Notes under the pieces: generated by a model
Seen by the model: the letters and a program-made list of their open reading frames with translations, nothing else
Told to the model about the DNA's origin: nothing
Database searches by the model: none
Shown: in pieces, positions 7,847-15,970 of the stretch
Position numbering within the stretch: the stretch's first letter is position 1
How the letters are laid out: each line of letters starts with the position of its first letter
Origin: an uncultured Prevotella sp.
Lineage (GTDB): Bacteria > Bacteroidota > Bacteroidia > Bacteroidales > Bacteroidaceae
Length of the DNA stretch: 30,043 nt
NCBI GenBank assembly: GCA_900772835.1
Contig: CAAGSA010000056.1
Location: 1-30,043, forward strand
Direction of reading: 5' to 3'
Program-made: the position numbers and the translations under genes

Positions 7847-8961
7847 GAAAGAATAACAGGAAGGTGTTCCACCTTATATCGCATTTCGACCTTGGCGGTG
7901 CGGAGCGCATAGCGGCAAACATAGCCGAATCCCCCAGTGAGGGGTATGAATACCATATTGTGGAGATTCTACGGGGCAGGTCGGCGTTCACGGGGAGCTT
8001 CCTCTCCGAACTGCGCGGCGCCGGTGTGCATTGCCACCGTTCGCTGATGCCCGATTTCCGTTTCCATTTTATGGCAGAGCGTATTGCGGCGCTGTTGTTC
8101 CCGTTGCGTTTCCTGCTGCTGTGGCTCCGGTTCCGTCCCGACGTGGTTCATTCCCACACCGAGACGCCGGACATGTGCCTTTGGGCATTCTTCCGTGTAT
8201 TCCCCTGGCTGCAAAGGCGCTGCCGTATAGTGCGTACAATCCATAACACCTGCCTTTGGACCGGGCAGAAGCGCTTCGGCAGCCGTGTGGAGTGCTTCTA
8301 CCAGCGCAACGGGGCGAACGTGGCAATTTCCCGTTCCGTAATGGAGAGCTATGCCGCAGAATACGGCGAGACGGTGCCTGTGGTGTGCAACGGCGTGCAG
8401 GCGGTGGCGCAGGAGCGCTATCCGCATCTCGCCGAGGGCAGGACGAACGTGGTGTTTGCCGGGCGCTTCGACGAACAGAAGGGCATTTCCCACCTTATAT
8501 ATATAATAGAGGCGCTGCAGCCGATGGGGCAGTATCATTTCCACGTGTTCGGCAGTGGAAAGCTGCAGCCGCTCGTCTGTGGGCGGCTTGCGCATCTGTC
8601 CGGCGTGTCGGTGCGTCCGCCGCTGTTCGGCATCTCGCGCTATCTCGCCTCGTTCGACTATATGCTGATGCCCTCGGAGTTTGAGGGCCTGGGGCTGATG
8701 TCGGTCGAGGCTTCGCTCGCCGGACTGCCCGTGGTGTGCAGCGACTGCCGCGGACTCGACGAGACAGTGCCGCCCGGATGGCCGCTCGTGGCGCACGGAA
8801 ACAGCCACGAGGATTATATGCGCATTTTCCGCACGCTCATCCCCCATGCCGACAGGGGCGCACTTGCCGCCGAGGCGCGCGCTTTCGTGAGCGCGCGCTT
8901 CACGGTGGAGAGGATGCAGGCAGGCTACGAACGATTTTATGAACTCAAAATGCAGCATTGA
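7843..8961 (+). CDS. GT4-family glycosyltransferase
   Basis: This 372-residue GT-B glycosyltransferase has both family halves. The N-terminal acceptor side contains ISHFDLGGAERIAANIA, the glycine-rich opening typical of GT4 enzymes, and DVVHSHTETP. The C-terminal donor side contains VVFAGRFDEQKGISHLI, HVFGSGKL and a complete E-x7-E motif in EFEGLGLMSVEA, followed by LAGLPVVCSD. It overlaps the upstream glycosyltransferase by four bases and lies three bases before the next gene, so the three form one operon. It probably adds one sugar to a capsule, O-antigen or exopolysaccharide repeat unit; which sugar cannot be told. Confidence 0.9.
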   Translation: MRKNNRKVFHLISHFDLGGAERIAANIAESPSEGYEYHIVEILRGRSAFTGSFLSELRGAGVHCHRSLMPDFRFHFMAERIAALLFPLRFLLLWLRFRPDVVHSHTETPDMCLWAFFRVFPWLQRRCRIVRTIHNTCLWTGQKRFGSRVECFYQRNGANVAISRSVMESYAAEYGETVPVVCNGVQAVAQERYPHLAEGRTNVVFAGRFDEQKGISHLIYIIEALQPMGQYHFHVFGSGKLQPLVCGRLAHLSGVSVRPPLFGISRYLASFDYMLMPSEFEGLGLMSVEASLAGLPVVCSDCRGLDETVPPGWPLVAHGNSHEDYMRIFRTLIPHADRGALAAEARAFVSARFTVERMQAGYERFYELKMQH

Positions 8962-8964
8962 CTC

Positions 8965-9927
8965 ATGTACACGATAATAGACAAATTCAGAGATACCCTG
9001 TTCCGGACCACTACCAGGCATGACCTTTCGGCATGGGACAAGCAGCCCGAAACGCAGCTCCCCATATATGGAGTATACCATATCTACTGTGATAAAGACT
9101 GGCAGCGGATGGCGGAGATGCAGATCCGCCATCTGAAGGAGAGCGGACTCTTTGCCGCCACGACCCGGTTCTGCGTGAGCATCATAGCGCGCCACGATGC
9201 GGACATCAGGGAACTGAGGCGTATCGTGGGCGATGACGATAAGCTGGAAATCATTGCCGACGGCCGCGATCCGCTGAAGTTCGAATATCCGGCCCTGCAG
9301 TTCATCAGGAAGAAATGTATGGAGGAAGACTGTCTGGTGTATTATTTCCACACGAAGGGCATAACCTATCAGAACCTGAGCACCACTGACCGCAAGTTCA
9401 ACAACTTCAAGCGCAACATAGAGTCGTGGCGGCTGATGATGGAGTATTTCCTGTTTGACAAGTGGAAGATTGCCGTAAACCTGCTGTCGGGCAGCAGGCT
9501 TGCCGCCGCCGACGGGCCTCAGTATGCGCCAGCCTGCGGTGAACGCTTCGATGTTTACGGCTGCTACCGCTTTCCGCCGCCACCGATGCAGTATTATCTT
9601 TATGCCGGAAACTTCTGGTGGGCAAGGGGGCTGTATGTGCGCACACTGCCCGAATTCGACGAGAGCCGCTTTTCCGCCGACCGCTTCTTTGCCGAGGAAT
9701 GGCTGTTCCGTGGCAATCCGAAGAGCTTTTCTGCCTTCGACACCCTTGCCGACATCTATTGCGTGGATATGGAACCGTGTCTGTATCGCAGCGACATGAA
9801 GCCGACGCTGTGGGCAAAAGTGAGATTCACGCTGCGCTACAATTTCGTGAAGCTCTGTCGCCACGGCTTCGGCTACGACTATAAGGCGGCATGCCAGAAG
9901 CGTTACCAGAAGATAAAATCAAGATAA
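8965..9927 (+). CDS. Putative glycosyltransferase-like protein (exact family not recognised)
   Basis: This protein has 320 residues and no signal peptide or clear membrane helix. I do not recognise the exact family. Conserved-looking blocks include YGVYHIYCDKDW near the N-terminus, CLVYYFHTKGITY in the middle, W-R-MMEYFLFDKW, and YAGNFWWARGLYVRTLP followed by AEEWLFRG. The HTKG stretch recalls rhamnan-synthesis-type (RgpF-like) and GT-A-type proteins, and NFWWA resembles acceptor-loop segments of GT-A enzymes, but this is pattern memory only. The operon position, three bases behind a GT4 enzyme, supports a role in building the same glycan. It could also be a glycan-modifying enzyme. Confidence 0.6.
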   Translation: MYTIIDKFRDTLFRTTTRHDLSAWDKQPETQLPIYGVYHIYCDKDWQRMAEMQIRHLKESGLFAATTRFCVSIIARHDADIRELRRIVGDDDKLEIIADGRDPLKFEYPALQFIRKKCMEEDCLVYYFHTKGITYQNLSTTDRKFNNFKRNIESWRLMMEYFLFDKWKIAVNLLSGSRLAAADGPQYAPACGERFDVYGCYRFPPPPMQYYLYAGNFWWARGLYVRTLPEFDESRFSADRFFAEEWLFRGNPKSFSAFDTLADIYCVDMEPCLYRSDMKPTLWAKVRFTLRYNFVKLCRHGFGYDYKAACQKRYQKIKSR

Positions 9928-9950
9928 TCCCCTATCTTTATTTCATTAAT

Positions 9951-10004
9951 ATGCCGTTTACGAGTCATAACCATGCCGTTTACGTGTCATAACCATGGCG
10001 TTTC
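9951..10004. repeat. 22-bp tandem repeat between convergent genes
   Basis: Copies start at 9951, 9973 and 9995, exactly 22 bases apart. The unit is ATGCCGTTTACGAGTCATAA plus CC. Copy 2 differs at one base (T for A); copy 3 is partial and merges into the last codons of the flippase gene. The array fills most of the 76-base gap between the glycosyltransferase-like gene and the convergent flippase gene, and no other terminator is seen there. Confidence 0.88.
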
Positions 10005-11443
10005 TATTTCTTTCTTCTTGCAAACCTGATGCACTCGTTGAGAATTTCGGCGTTTGCAGCCTTCATTATCGCGAAATAGAGAGTGGCGGCTATGGCTATG
10101 CGCAGGGGGAAGAGAATCCAGACGGACGTTATTGCCGATGTGATGAAATACGTGGCTGCCATTACCGCCGCCGCCGCGAGCATGAAGGGCATGGTGTCGG
10201 CAAGCACGTCGCGCAGCCGCAGGCCGATGATGCGGTGGGCCTGCCACTGCCACACGCCGAGCCAGAGAACGGAGAACACGGTGTATGCCACTACCATGAA
10301 GAATATGCCGTGGCTGCACGACAGTAGCACGAGGGCTATCTGCAACACAATCTGCACTATGTTGCACCACATGTATATGTCCGACCTCCCGCTGCTTATC
10401 GCCAGCTGCTGGTACATCGTGTTGAAGGCGAAGAAGGCGCCGCCCACGCAGAGCACCTGCAGCATGGGGATGCACTCGGCCCATTTCTCGCCGATGGTGA
10501 GCAGGATGAACTCCTGCGAAACGAGCGACAGCCCGAAGAGGGCAGGGAAGGAGAAGAACGCCGTGAAGCGCATCAGCTTGCGGAACACGCGCTTCTCGCG
10601 CTCGTTGTCGTCGGTAATCTGCGCCAGCACCGGCTGTGCCACCTGTTCTATCGTTCCCGTGATGGTGCTGTATGCCATCGTGTTCCATTTGTTCGCCTGC
10701 GTGAAGTTGCCCACGGCCGCCATCGGGAACTTGTGTCCGATGATGAAGGTGAGCACGTTGCTGTTGACGGTGTTCACAATCGAAGTGATGAGAATCTTCA
10801 CGCTGAAGGAGAACATCTTCCGTATCGGCGAGAAATCGATGTGCAGCGAGGGGTGCCATTTGTCGTAGGTGTAATAGTATCGGCAAATGTTCTGTATGAG
10901 CACGAATAGGATAGACTGCCACGCCAGGCTCCAGTATGCCATGCCGTTGCAGGCGAGCGTGATGCCGCACAGGCCGGAAAGCACGAGCGACACGAATCCC
11001 GTGACGGTGCGTTCCTTTGCCATGATGTTCTTGAACATGTATGCGTTGTGGGCTATGCCGAATGCGGAGATGAAGAAGCCGAGAAACACGAAGCGTGACA
11101 ACCGAGTGAGCTCCGGCGTGTGGAAAAACCATGCTATGAGCGGAGCGCAGAAGAAGAGCACCGCATATATTGCGGCGCTTACGGTGACGTTGAACCAGAA
11201 CACGGCGTTGTAGTCGTTCGCCGTGGGTTGCTTGATGTTTGTCAGCCCCTGCGTGAACCCGCTGCTCTGCAGGTTCCCGGCAATGAGCGAGAATATCGTG
11301 AGCACCCCAACAATGCCATAGTCGCCGGGCGAGAGCTGCTTGGCGAGCACGATGCCGAACACGAGGTTCAGCAGCTGCATCGTTCCGCTGTTGAGCGCGC
11401 CCCAGAACAGCCCCTTCGCCGTCTTTTCCTTCAGTGATTCCAT
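10004..11443 (-). CDS. Wzx/WzxC-type polysaccharide flippase
   Basis: This 479-residue multi-pass membrane protein belongs to the polysaccharide-transporter branch of the MOP superfamily. It should flip lipid-linked glycan units across the cytoplasmic membrane. The opening residues, EKTAKGLFWGALNSGTMQLL followed by LAKQLSPGDYGIVGVL, are typical of the WzxC-like group, and about 12-14 hydrophobic helices follow. The C-terminus is short and basic (FARRKK). It runs against the glycosyltransferase operon and diverges from the licD-type operon, yet sits between them, so it most likely exports their product. It has its own promoter on the minus strand. The glycan substrate is not predictable. Confidence 0.9.
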   Translation of the reverse strand: MESLKEKTAKGLFWGALNSGTMQLLNLVFGIVLAKQLSPGDYGIVGVLTIFSLIAGNLQSSGFTQGLTNIKQPTANDYNAVFWFNVTVSAAIYAVLFFCAPLIAWFFHTPELTRLSRFVFLGFFISAFGIAHNAYMFKNIMAKERTVTGFVSLVLSGLCGITLACNGMAYWSLAWQSILFVLIQNICRYYYTYDKWHPSLHIDFSPIRKMFSFSVKILITSIVNTVNSNVLTFIIGHKFPMAAVGNFTQANKWNTMAYSTITGTIEQVAQPVLAQITDDNEREKRVFRKLMRFTAFFSFPALFGLSLVSQEFILLTIGEKWAECIPMLQVLCVGGAFFAFNTMYQQLAISSGRSDIYMWCNIVQIVLQIALVLLSCSHGIFFMVVAYTVFSVLWLGVWQWQAHRIIGLRLRDVLADTMPFMLAAAAVMAATYFITSAITSVWILFPLRIAIAATLYFAIMKAANAEILNECIRFARRKK

Positions 11444-11465
11444 CTTCTTTGCTTAAACTTTTGTG

Positions 11466-11473
11466 CAAATTTA
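11466..11473 (-). promoter_or_regulatory. -7 promoter element of the flippase gene
   Basis: On the minus strand this reads TAAATTTG, a match to TAnnTTTG, about 22 bases before the ATG. The -33 region is TTTC-like rather than TTTG. It lies back to back with the licD promoter in the divergent gap. Confidence 0.55.
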
Positions 11474-11514
11474 CAATTATCGCGCCAAGAGCCGAAATAA
11501 AAACATGTTTTCTT

Positions 11515-11545
11515 TTTGTGCAAGCCGCAAATTGCATTACCTTTG
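11515..11545 (+). promoter_or_regulatory. Promoter of the licD-type operon
   Basis: TTTG at 11515-11518, a 19-base spacer and TACCTTTG at 11538-11545 match the Bacteroidetes consensus perfectly. The ATG at 11555 is nine bases beyond the -7 box, so the 5' leader would be very short. Confidence 0.8.
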
Positions 11546-11554
11546 TCTTCAGAT

Positions 11555-12436
11555 ATGGACATAAAGCACATAAAGAAGGAGTGGAACGCCACGATACTCG
11601 ACATATTGAAGGCGTTCATGCAGATCTGCAGGGAGAACGGACTCGAGTTCTATTGCTGTGCGGGCACGGCGATAGGGGCGGTGCGCCACCATGGTATAAT
11701 ACCCTGGGACGACGACATCGACGTGATCATGCCGCGCCCCGACTACGACCGCCTGCTCCAGCTCGCCAAGACGAAGGACTTCGGCAGATACGAAATCATA
11801 ACGCCCTACGACGACGATACCTATCCGCTTTATTTCTCGAAGATTGCCGACAAGAACACCACGCTCGTGGAGGACAGGCAGATACCGTGTGTCATAGGGC
11901 TGTATGTGGACATCTTTCCGCTCGACGCCACCGACGATGACGTGCAGAAGGCATGGCGGCTGAAGGACAAGTATACGAAAATCATAAACCGGCTGAACGC
12001 CGTGTCGACGCACAACACCTTCGGCGAATATCTCTCGCTGCTCACGAAGAGGAAAGAGTGGGGGAGGTTCGTTATAAAGACCGTGGCATACTTCTTCCGC
12101 CCGGCAGTGCGTCGCCGTCTCATACGCCAGATGGACAGGATGAGCCATCTCTATGACTACGGGAAGGCGAAGAACGTGCAGGTGTACACCGGCTCCTACG
12201 GCCACCGCGAGGTGTTCCCCAAGGAGTGGCTCGGCAAGGGCAGGATGTTCCCGTTCGAGGATACGCAGGTGCCGCTGCCCGAGAAATACGATGAATACCT
12301 GCGCCATTTCTTCAACGACTATATGCAGTTCCCGCCCGAGGAACAGCGCATAGAGAAGCACAACCGCGCCTATCTGAACATACACCGCAAGGAGACGCGC
12401 GAAGAGATAAGAAAGAATGTTGACTTTAAAATATAA
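11555..12436 (+). CDS. LicD-family phosphotransferase
   Basis: This 293-residue protein belongs to the LicD family, whose members transfer phosphocholine or another phospho-group from a CDP-linked donor onto a surface glycan. The signature GAVRHHGIIPWDDDID (residues 41-56), with its metal-binding aspartates, is intact and preceded by the usual FYCCAGTAIG. YVDIFPLD further on is also family-typical. I chose the ATG giving MDIKHIKKEW; an in-frame TTG at 11516 lies inside the promoter. The next gene is an IspD-like cytidylyltransferase 12 bases downstream, which could make the CDP donor. The transferred group is not known; a phospho-polyol such as ribitol phosphate is as likely as phosphocholine, since no choline genes are present. 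Confidence 0.9.
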   Translation: MDIKHIKKEWNATILDILKAFMQICRENGLEFYCCAGTAIGAVRHHGIIPWDDDIDVIMPRPDYDRLLQLAKTKDFGRYEIITPYDDDTYPLYFSKIADKNTTLVEDRQIPCVIGLYVDIFPLDATDDDVQKAWRLKDKYTKIINRLNAVSTHNTFGEYLSLLTKRKEWGRFVIKTVAYFFRPAVRRRLIRQMDRMSHLYDYGKAKNVQVYTGSYGHREVFPKEWLGKGRMFPFEDTQVPLPEKYDEYLRHFFNDYMQFPPEEQRIEKHNRAYLNIHRKETREEIRKNVDFKI

Positions 12437-12448
12437 ACCGATACTATT

Positions 12449-13165
12449 ATGAATTACGCCCTTGTTATAGCCGGAGGCTCCGGCAACAGAATGGGACAGG
12501 ACATCCCGAAACAGTTCATGCACGTGGACAACTGTCCGATAATCATACACACGCTGCTCGCATTCCAGCGCCACCCCGACATCGACGGCATCGCCGTGGT
12601 GTGTCTCGACGGATGGCAGACCGTGCTGCAGTCGTATGCCAACCAGTTCTCTGTGACCAAGCTGAAATGGATATTCAACGGAGGCGGCAACGGACAGGAA
12701 TCGATACACAACGGAATATACGGGCTGAAGGATGCCGGCATACAGGACGACGACCTCGTGCTGGTGCACGATGCCGTGCGCCCGCTGCTCTCGCAGGACA
12801 TCATCTCGTCGAACATCGCCATCTGCAAGAAGTACGGCTATGCCATAACGGGCATAAAATGCCGCGAGGCGATACTGGAGAGCGACGACGGATTCAGCAC
12901 CGACACGAGCATTCCGCGCGACAAGCTCATACGCACGCAGACACCGCAGACCTTCCGCCTGCACAACCTCATTGCCGCGCACGAGGAGGCGAAGCAGAGG
13001 GGAATAACGAACTCCGTGGCATCGTGCACGCTGATGGCAGAGCTGGGCGGCAGAGAGATGCACATCGTGCCGGGGTCGGAGAAGAACATCAAGGTGACCA
13101 CAGTGGAAGACCTTGAGATACTGAAGGCACTGATGCACATAGAGAAGGAGGCGTGGTTGAAATAA
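12449..13165 (+). CDS. IspD/TarI-like cytidylyltransferase
   Basis: This 238-residue enzyme belongs to the IspD/TarI family, which uses CTP to activate a polyol or methylerythritol phosphate. The nucleotide-binding motif GGSGNRMGQDIPKQF (9-23) is intact, and LVHDAVRPLL and the late KVTTVEDLEIL are the other family hallmarks. By sequence alone it could be the housekeeping isoprenoid enzyme IspD. Its position between licD and an epimerase/reductase argues for a dedicated cytidylyltransferase, such as one making CDP-ribitol or a related donor for LicD. That assignment is an inference from context. It is co-transcribed with its neighbours. Confidence 0.85.
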   Translation: MNYALVIAGGSGNRMGQDIPKQFMHVDNCPIIIHTLLAFQRHPDIDGIAVVCLDGWQTVLQSYANQFSVTKLKWIFNGGGNGQESIHNGIYGLKDAGIQDDDLVLVHDAVRPLLSQDIISSNIAICKKYGYAITGIKCREAILESDDGFSTDTSIPRDKLIRTQTPQTFRLHNLIAAHEEAKQRGITNSVASCTLMAELGGREMHIVPGSEKNIKVTTVEDLEILKALMHIEKEAWLK

Positions 13166-13248
13166 ACGGTGCCCGGCAGCGGCTACAGGGCCATACGCCG
13201 GAGCCATTGCATAATCCATACAAACTGGCAGCAATACCGGATACAGAC

Positions 13249-14262
13249 ATGAACAATTATTCTGAAGACATACTGAAGGCTGGCATCGAGCCACTGCCGT
13301 GGCACAGACTCGATGGCAAGAACATACTGATAACTGGAGCCACGGGGCTTATCGGCGGCTGTCTGGTGGAGATTCTGATGCGCCGCCCACATACATATCA
13401 TATATATGCGGCAGGCAGGAACGAGGCGAGGGCAATGCGACGCTTCGCCGAGTTTGCCGGCGACGGCACGTTCCATTTCCTGAAGTGTGACGTGTGCGAG
13501 CCGTTGTGCGGCGATGTGCAGTTCCATTATGTCGTGCATTCGGCGAGCAACGCCAGTCCGGTGTTCTTCAAGAACAGCCCGGTGGAGGTGATAAAGGCAA
13601 ACGTATATGGCGTGGCAAACCTGATGGAATACGGCATGGCGCACGGTATGGAGCGATTCATGTATGTCTCCACAGGCGAGATATACGGCGATGGCAACCG
13701 CACGTTCGCCGAGCACGACAGCGGATACGTTGACTGTGCCACGGTGCGTGCCTGCTACCCCTCGTCGAAGCGTGCCGCCGAGACGCTCGCGGTTTCCTAT
13801 GCCGACGAATACGACATGGATGTCGTCATCGCACGCCCGTGCCATACCTACGGACCGCATTTCACGGAGAGCGACAACCGTGTCTTCTGCCAGTTCATAC
13901 GCAATGTGCTGGCGGGCGAGGACATCGTGATGAAGAGCGACGGATTGCAGATGCGCTCGTGGTGCTATGTGGTGGATTGTGCGCGTGCGCTGCTGTATAT
14001 CCTGCTCAAGGGCAGCAGCGGCGAGGCGTACAACGTGGCAGACCCTTCGTCCGTGTTCACCATCCGCGACCTTGCCTCCGCCATCGCCCGGCCGGCTTGC
14101 CGCAAGGTGGTGTTCAGCAATCCTACGGATGCCGAGGCAAAGGCGTTCACGGCGATAGGCCATGCAGTGTTCGCTGTAGACAAGCTGCAGGCCCTGGGAT
14201 GGAAGGTGGAGGGCTGCTGGCAGGACAAACTCGCCGCAACGATACTTGAGGAGAAAAACTAA
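13249..14262 (+). CDS. NAD-dependent epimerase/dehydratase (extended SDR)
   Basis: This 337-residue extended short-chain dehydrogenase has the NAD-binding glycine motif GATGLIGG (30-37), a catalytic Ser at about 141 in YVSTGEIYG, and the YxxxK pair in YPSSK (Tyr170, Lys174). RPCHTYGPHF and RSWCYVVDCARAL follow, as in nucleotide-sugar epimerases and decarboxylases. I chose the ATG giving MNNYSED, 83 bases after the upstream stop; an in-frame GTG at 13153 would add 32 unconserved residues and overlap the cytidylyltransferase. It probably modifies a nucleotide-activated sugar or polyol for the same glycan. The exact reaction cannot be read from the sequence. Confidence 0.88.
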   Translation: MNNYSEDILKAGIEPLPWHRLDGKNILITGATGLIGGCLVEILMRRPHTYHIYAAGRNEARAMRRFAEFAGDGTFHFLKCDVCEPLCGDVQFHYVVHSASNASPVFFKNSPVEVIKANVYGVANLMEYGMAHGMERFMYVSTGEIYGDGNRTFAEHDSGYVDCATVRACYPSSKRAAETLAVSYADEYDMDVVIARPCHTYGPHFTESDNRVFCQFIRNVLAGEDIVMKSDGLQMRSWCYVVDCARALLYILLKGSSGEAYNVADPSSVFTIRDLASAIARPACRKVVFSNPTDAEAKAFTAIGHAVFAVDKLQALGWKVEGCWQDKLAATILEEKN

Positions 14263-14266
14263 ATAA

Positions 14267-14292
14267 CCCCACTCTCATCACTGAGAATGGGG
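14267..14292. terminator. Hairpin between convergent operons
   Basis: An 11-bp stem with one C-A mismatch (14267-14277 with 14282-14292) has a 4-base loop. On the minus strand it is followed by TTATTTAGTTTTT, suggesting it ends the Spy-like gene's operon. The plus side is less T-rich. Confidence 0.55.
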
Positions 14293-14341
14293 CTGACCAC
14301 TGATTCTAAATAATAACTATCAAAAAAACTCTGTCCTTGCT

Positions 14342-14836
14342 TTATTCCTGCATTGGCTTTTGTGGACATTTGCCGGCGCCTGGGCGCTTGTGCATCATGC
14401 GGCGTTTGCCGTTGTGCCTCTGCTGCAGGCGCTGCATCATTTTCTTTTCGTTGTTGTACATCTGCTCAATCTGCTTCTGGGTCATGAACTTGCTGAACTC
14501 CTTGTAGTATTTGTTGCGGATGTCGAGAATCTTCTGGCTGCGCTCGAAGCGCTGCTTCATGTTCTGTGCAGCCTGCTCTTCGTTCTCGCTGCAGCGCTGG
14601 CGTTTGCCGTTGCATCTGCCCTCAGCCCACAGTTCCTTCTTGTAGCGCGTGTAGGTGGAGATGAACTTCGTGCGTGTTTTGTCGTCGAGAGCCAGTTCGT
14701 TGGCAATGTAGTTTGCCGTCTTGTCGATGAATTTCGCGTGCGATTCGCATTTGGTGTCGTTCGCTTTCTGTGCCATTGCCGTAACGGTGCATACAAGCAT
14801 CAGCACCGCGAGCAATATCGGCTTGATTGTCTTCAT
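14342..14836 (-). CDS. Spy/CpxP-like periplasmic protein
   Basis: This small periplasmic protein has 164 residues, and a signal peptide (1-22) ends in TAMA before Gln23. The mature part is helical, highly charged and rich in Lys, Gln, Arg and Met. The stretch KILDIRNKYYKEFSKFMT, then QKQIEQMYNNEKKMMQRL, resembles the Spy/CpxP family of periplasmic chaperones and metal- or stress-response proteins. Met and His residues cluster at the C-terminus (HNGKRRMMHKRPG), as if metal-binding. I chose the ATG giving MKTIKPILL because it begins the signal peptide; the open frame extends 35 codons further upstream. It follows an ECF sigma/anti-sigma pair and is probably that sigma factor's target or a modulator of the pathway. 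The family assignment is moderate. Confidence 0.75.
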   Translation of the reverse strand: MKTIKPILLAVLMLVCTVTAMAQKANDTKCESHAKFIDKTANYIANELALDDKTRTKFISTYTRYKKELWAEGRCNGKRQRCSENEEQAAQNMKQRFERSQKILDIRNKYYKEFSKFMTQKQIEQMYNNEKKMMQRLQQRHNGKRRMMHKRPGAGKCPQKPMQE

Positions 14837-14917
14837 ATTCTTGTTCCTTTCTTTTTTAGTTAAACACTTGCAGGTATACCTTAATATATAATAGAATTCT
14901 CTGTTGAAAAAAACGTG

Positions 14918-15010
14918 TCCGGTTGTTTTTACCCCCCCCATGTCCGGTTGTGCTTTTATCCACGGGCGGTTGTTGATAATCCGCGTCGCCGGTTGTTAAT
15001 AATCCACGTC
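14918..15010. repeat. Degenerate 22-25-bp tandem repeat with a C8 tract
   Basis: Four imperfect copies start near 14918, 14943, 14966 and 14988. The shared core is CCGGTTGTT followed by an AATCCACGTC-like end. The last copy runs into the final codons of the anti-sigma-like gene (stop at 14996-14998). The first copy contains a run of eight Cs at 14932-14939, about 95 bases upstream of the Spy-like start. Confidence 0.75.
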
Positions 15011-15355
15011 GCCGGGCTGGCACATGAACACGTCATTGTTGTATGTGTCGAGCATATAGCTTTGGGTGCTGTAGCTTAGGTTGTCGAAGGCGCGTTCCAC
15101 ATCCTCGTATGATGTAGCGCTTTCGCTGCGCAGCATGGTGTCGTAGCTCACGATGAACAGCAGTGCTACTGCTGCCGCTGCCACAAGCGAGCGGAACGCG
15201 GCATGCAGCTGCACAGTCTTGCTGCTGTGTGTGTCGCCGTGCGGAGCCGTCTTCACCTCGCAGAGCACTCTGCTTTCCATATCCTGCATGAAGCCTTCGG
15301 GCATTCTGTAGGGCATCCGTTTGCCAATGTTTTCAAATTCAAAGTTCTTCTTCAT
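14996..15355 (-). CDS. Probable anti-sigma factor (single membrane helix)
   Basis: This 119-residue protein has a cytoplasmic N-terminus, one membrane helix at about residues 55-71 (LVAAAAVALLFIVS), and a short external tail rich in Asp, Ser and Tyr. The N-terminal GKRMPYRMPEGFMQDMESRV resembles small proteins encoded directly after ECF sigma factors in Bacteroidales. It lies six bases behind the sigma-factor gene, the classic arrangement for an anti-sigma factor. It lacks a visible zinc-type anti-sigma HxxxCxxC motif, so the role rests on position and topology. The Spy-like gene follows. Confidence 0.65.
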   Translation of the reverse strand: MKKNFEFENIGKRMPYRMPEGFMQDMESRVLCEVKTAPHGDTHSSKTVQLHAAFRSLVAAAAVALLFIVSYDTMLRSESATSYEDVERAFDNLSYSTQSYMLDTYNNDVFMCQPGDVDY

Positions 15356-15361
15356 ATCGTT

Positions 15362-15916
15362 TCAGTCGTTTGATTCCATGTATTTCACAATCTTTTCCTT
15401 TGCCAGATGATAGTTCACTTTCGCCGTGGTTGCCGTTCCTCCGGCAATTTCGCCTATCTGCGAATAGCTCATGTCGTCATAGTAGCGCAGGTTGAATGCC
15501 AGCTGTTGCTTCGGCGGCAGCGATAGGATTGCTTTTTGCAGCTTCACCGCCTCCAGGTCGGAGTAGTCGGTGTATTGGTCGGCTGTCATGCGGTTGGCAG
15601 CCAGCGCCGCTGTGTTCCCGTCGATACTGTCGGTCAGCATTCGTGGTTTCTTCTCTTTTTCCAGGATTCTCATCGCCTCGTTCGTGGCAATGCGGTATAT
15701 CCATGCCGTGAGGGCGTTTGGGTCTTTCAGACTGCTGAACGAGCGGAACACCTTCACGAGTGTTTCCTGTTCGGCGTCCTGTGTGTCGTCGTGCGAAACA
15801 AGCAGTCGGCGTATGTGCCAGTATATGGGTTCGCCGAACTTGGCAACAATCAGCCGGAACCCCTTTTCGGTGTCCTCCTGCATTGTTTTGTATATGTGGT
15901 TGTCGTCTGCTGTCAT
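15362..15916 (-). CDS. ECF-type RNA polymerase sigma factor
   Basis: This 184-residue group-4 sigma factor has sigma region 2 at about residues 20-85, including QDAEQETLVKVFRSF and the -10-recognition segment ending AWIYRIATNEA. Region 4 lies at about 127-180, with LSLPPKQQLAFNLRYY and a helix-turn-helix in SYSQIGEIAGGTATTAKVNYH. There is no region 1 or 3. I chose the ATG giving MTADDNHIY; an in-frame GTG at 15952 would add 12 residues. It heads an operon with the probable anti-sigma and a Spy-like periplasmic protein, suggesting an envelope- or metal-stress response. An inverted repeat lies in its upstream region. Confidence 0.92.
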   Translation of the reverse strand: MTADDNHIYKTMQEDTEKGFRLIVAKFGEPIYWHIRRLLVSHDDTQDAEQETLVKVFRSFSSLKDPNALTAWIYRIATNEAMRILEKEKKPRMLTDSIDGNTAALAANRMTADQYTDYSDLEAVKLQKAILSLPPKQQLAFNLRYYDDMSYSQIGEIAGGTATTAKVNYHLAKEKIVKYMESND

Positions 15917-15970
15917 ATCTTTATTTCCGGCTGTTGTTTGATAATAAGACACGGAATAAGCGGAAAGGTT

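Noticed and set aside
7969..9864. 631-codon open frame antisense to the glycosyltransferases
   Set aside because: A shadow of three well-supported genes with no domain, and composition typical of an antisense frame in GC-rich DNA.
13153..13248. GTG start extending the epimerase by 32 residues
   Set aside because: The extra residues precede the usual Rossmann start and overlap the upstream gene; the ATG at 13249 gives the normal family N-terminus.
11549..13294. 581-codon open frame antisense to licD and the cytidylyltransferase
   Set aside because: Both sense genes have intact motifs; the antisense frame shows none.
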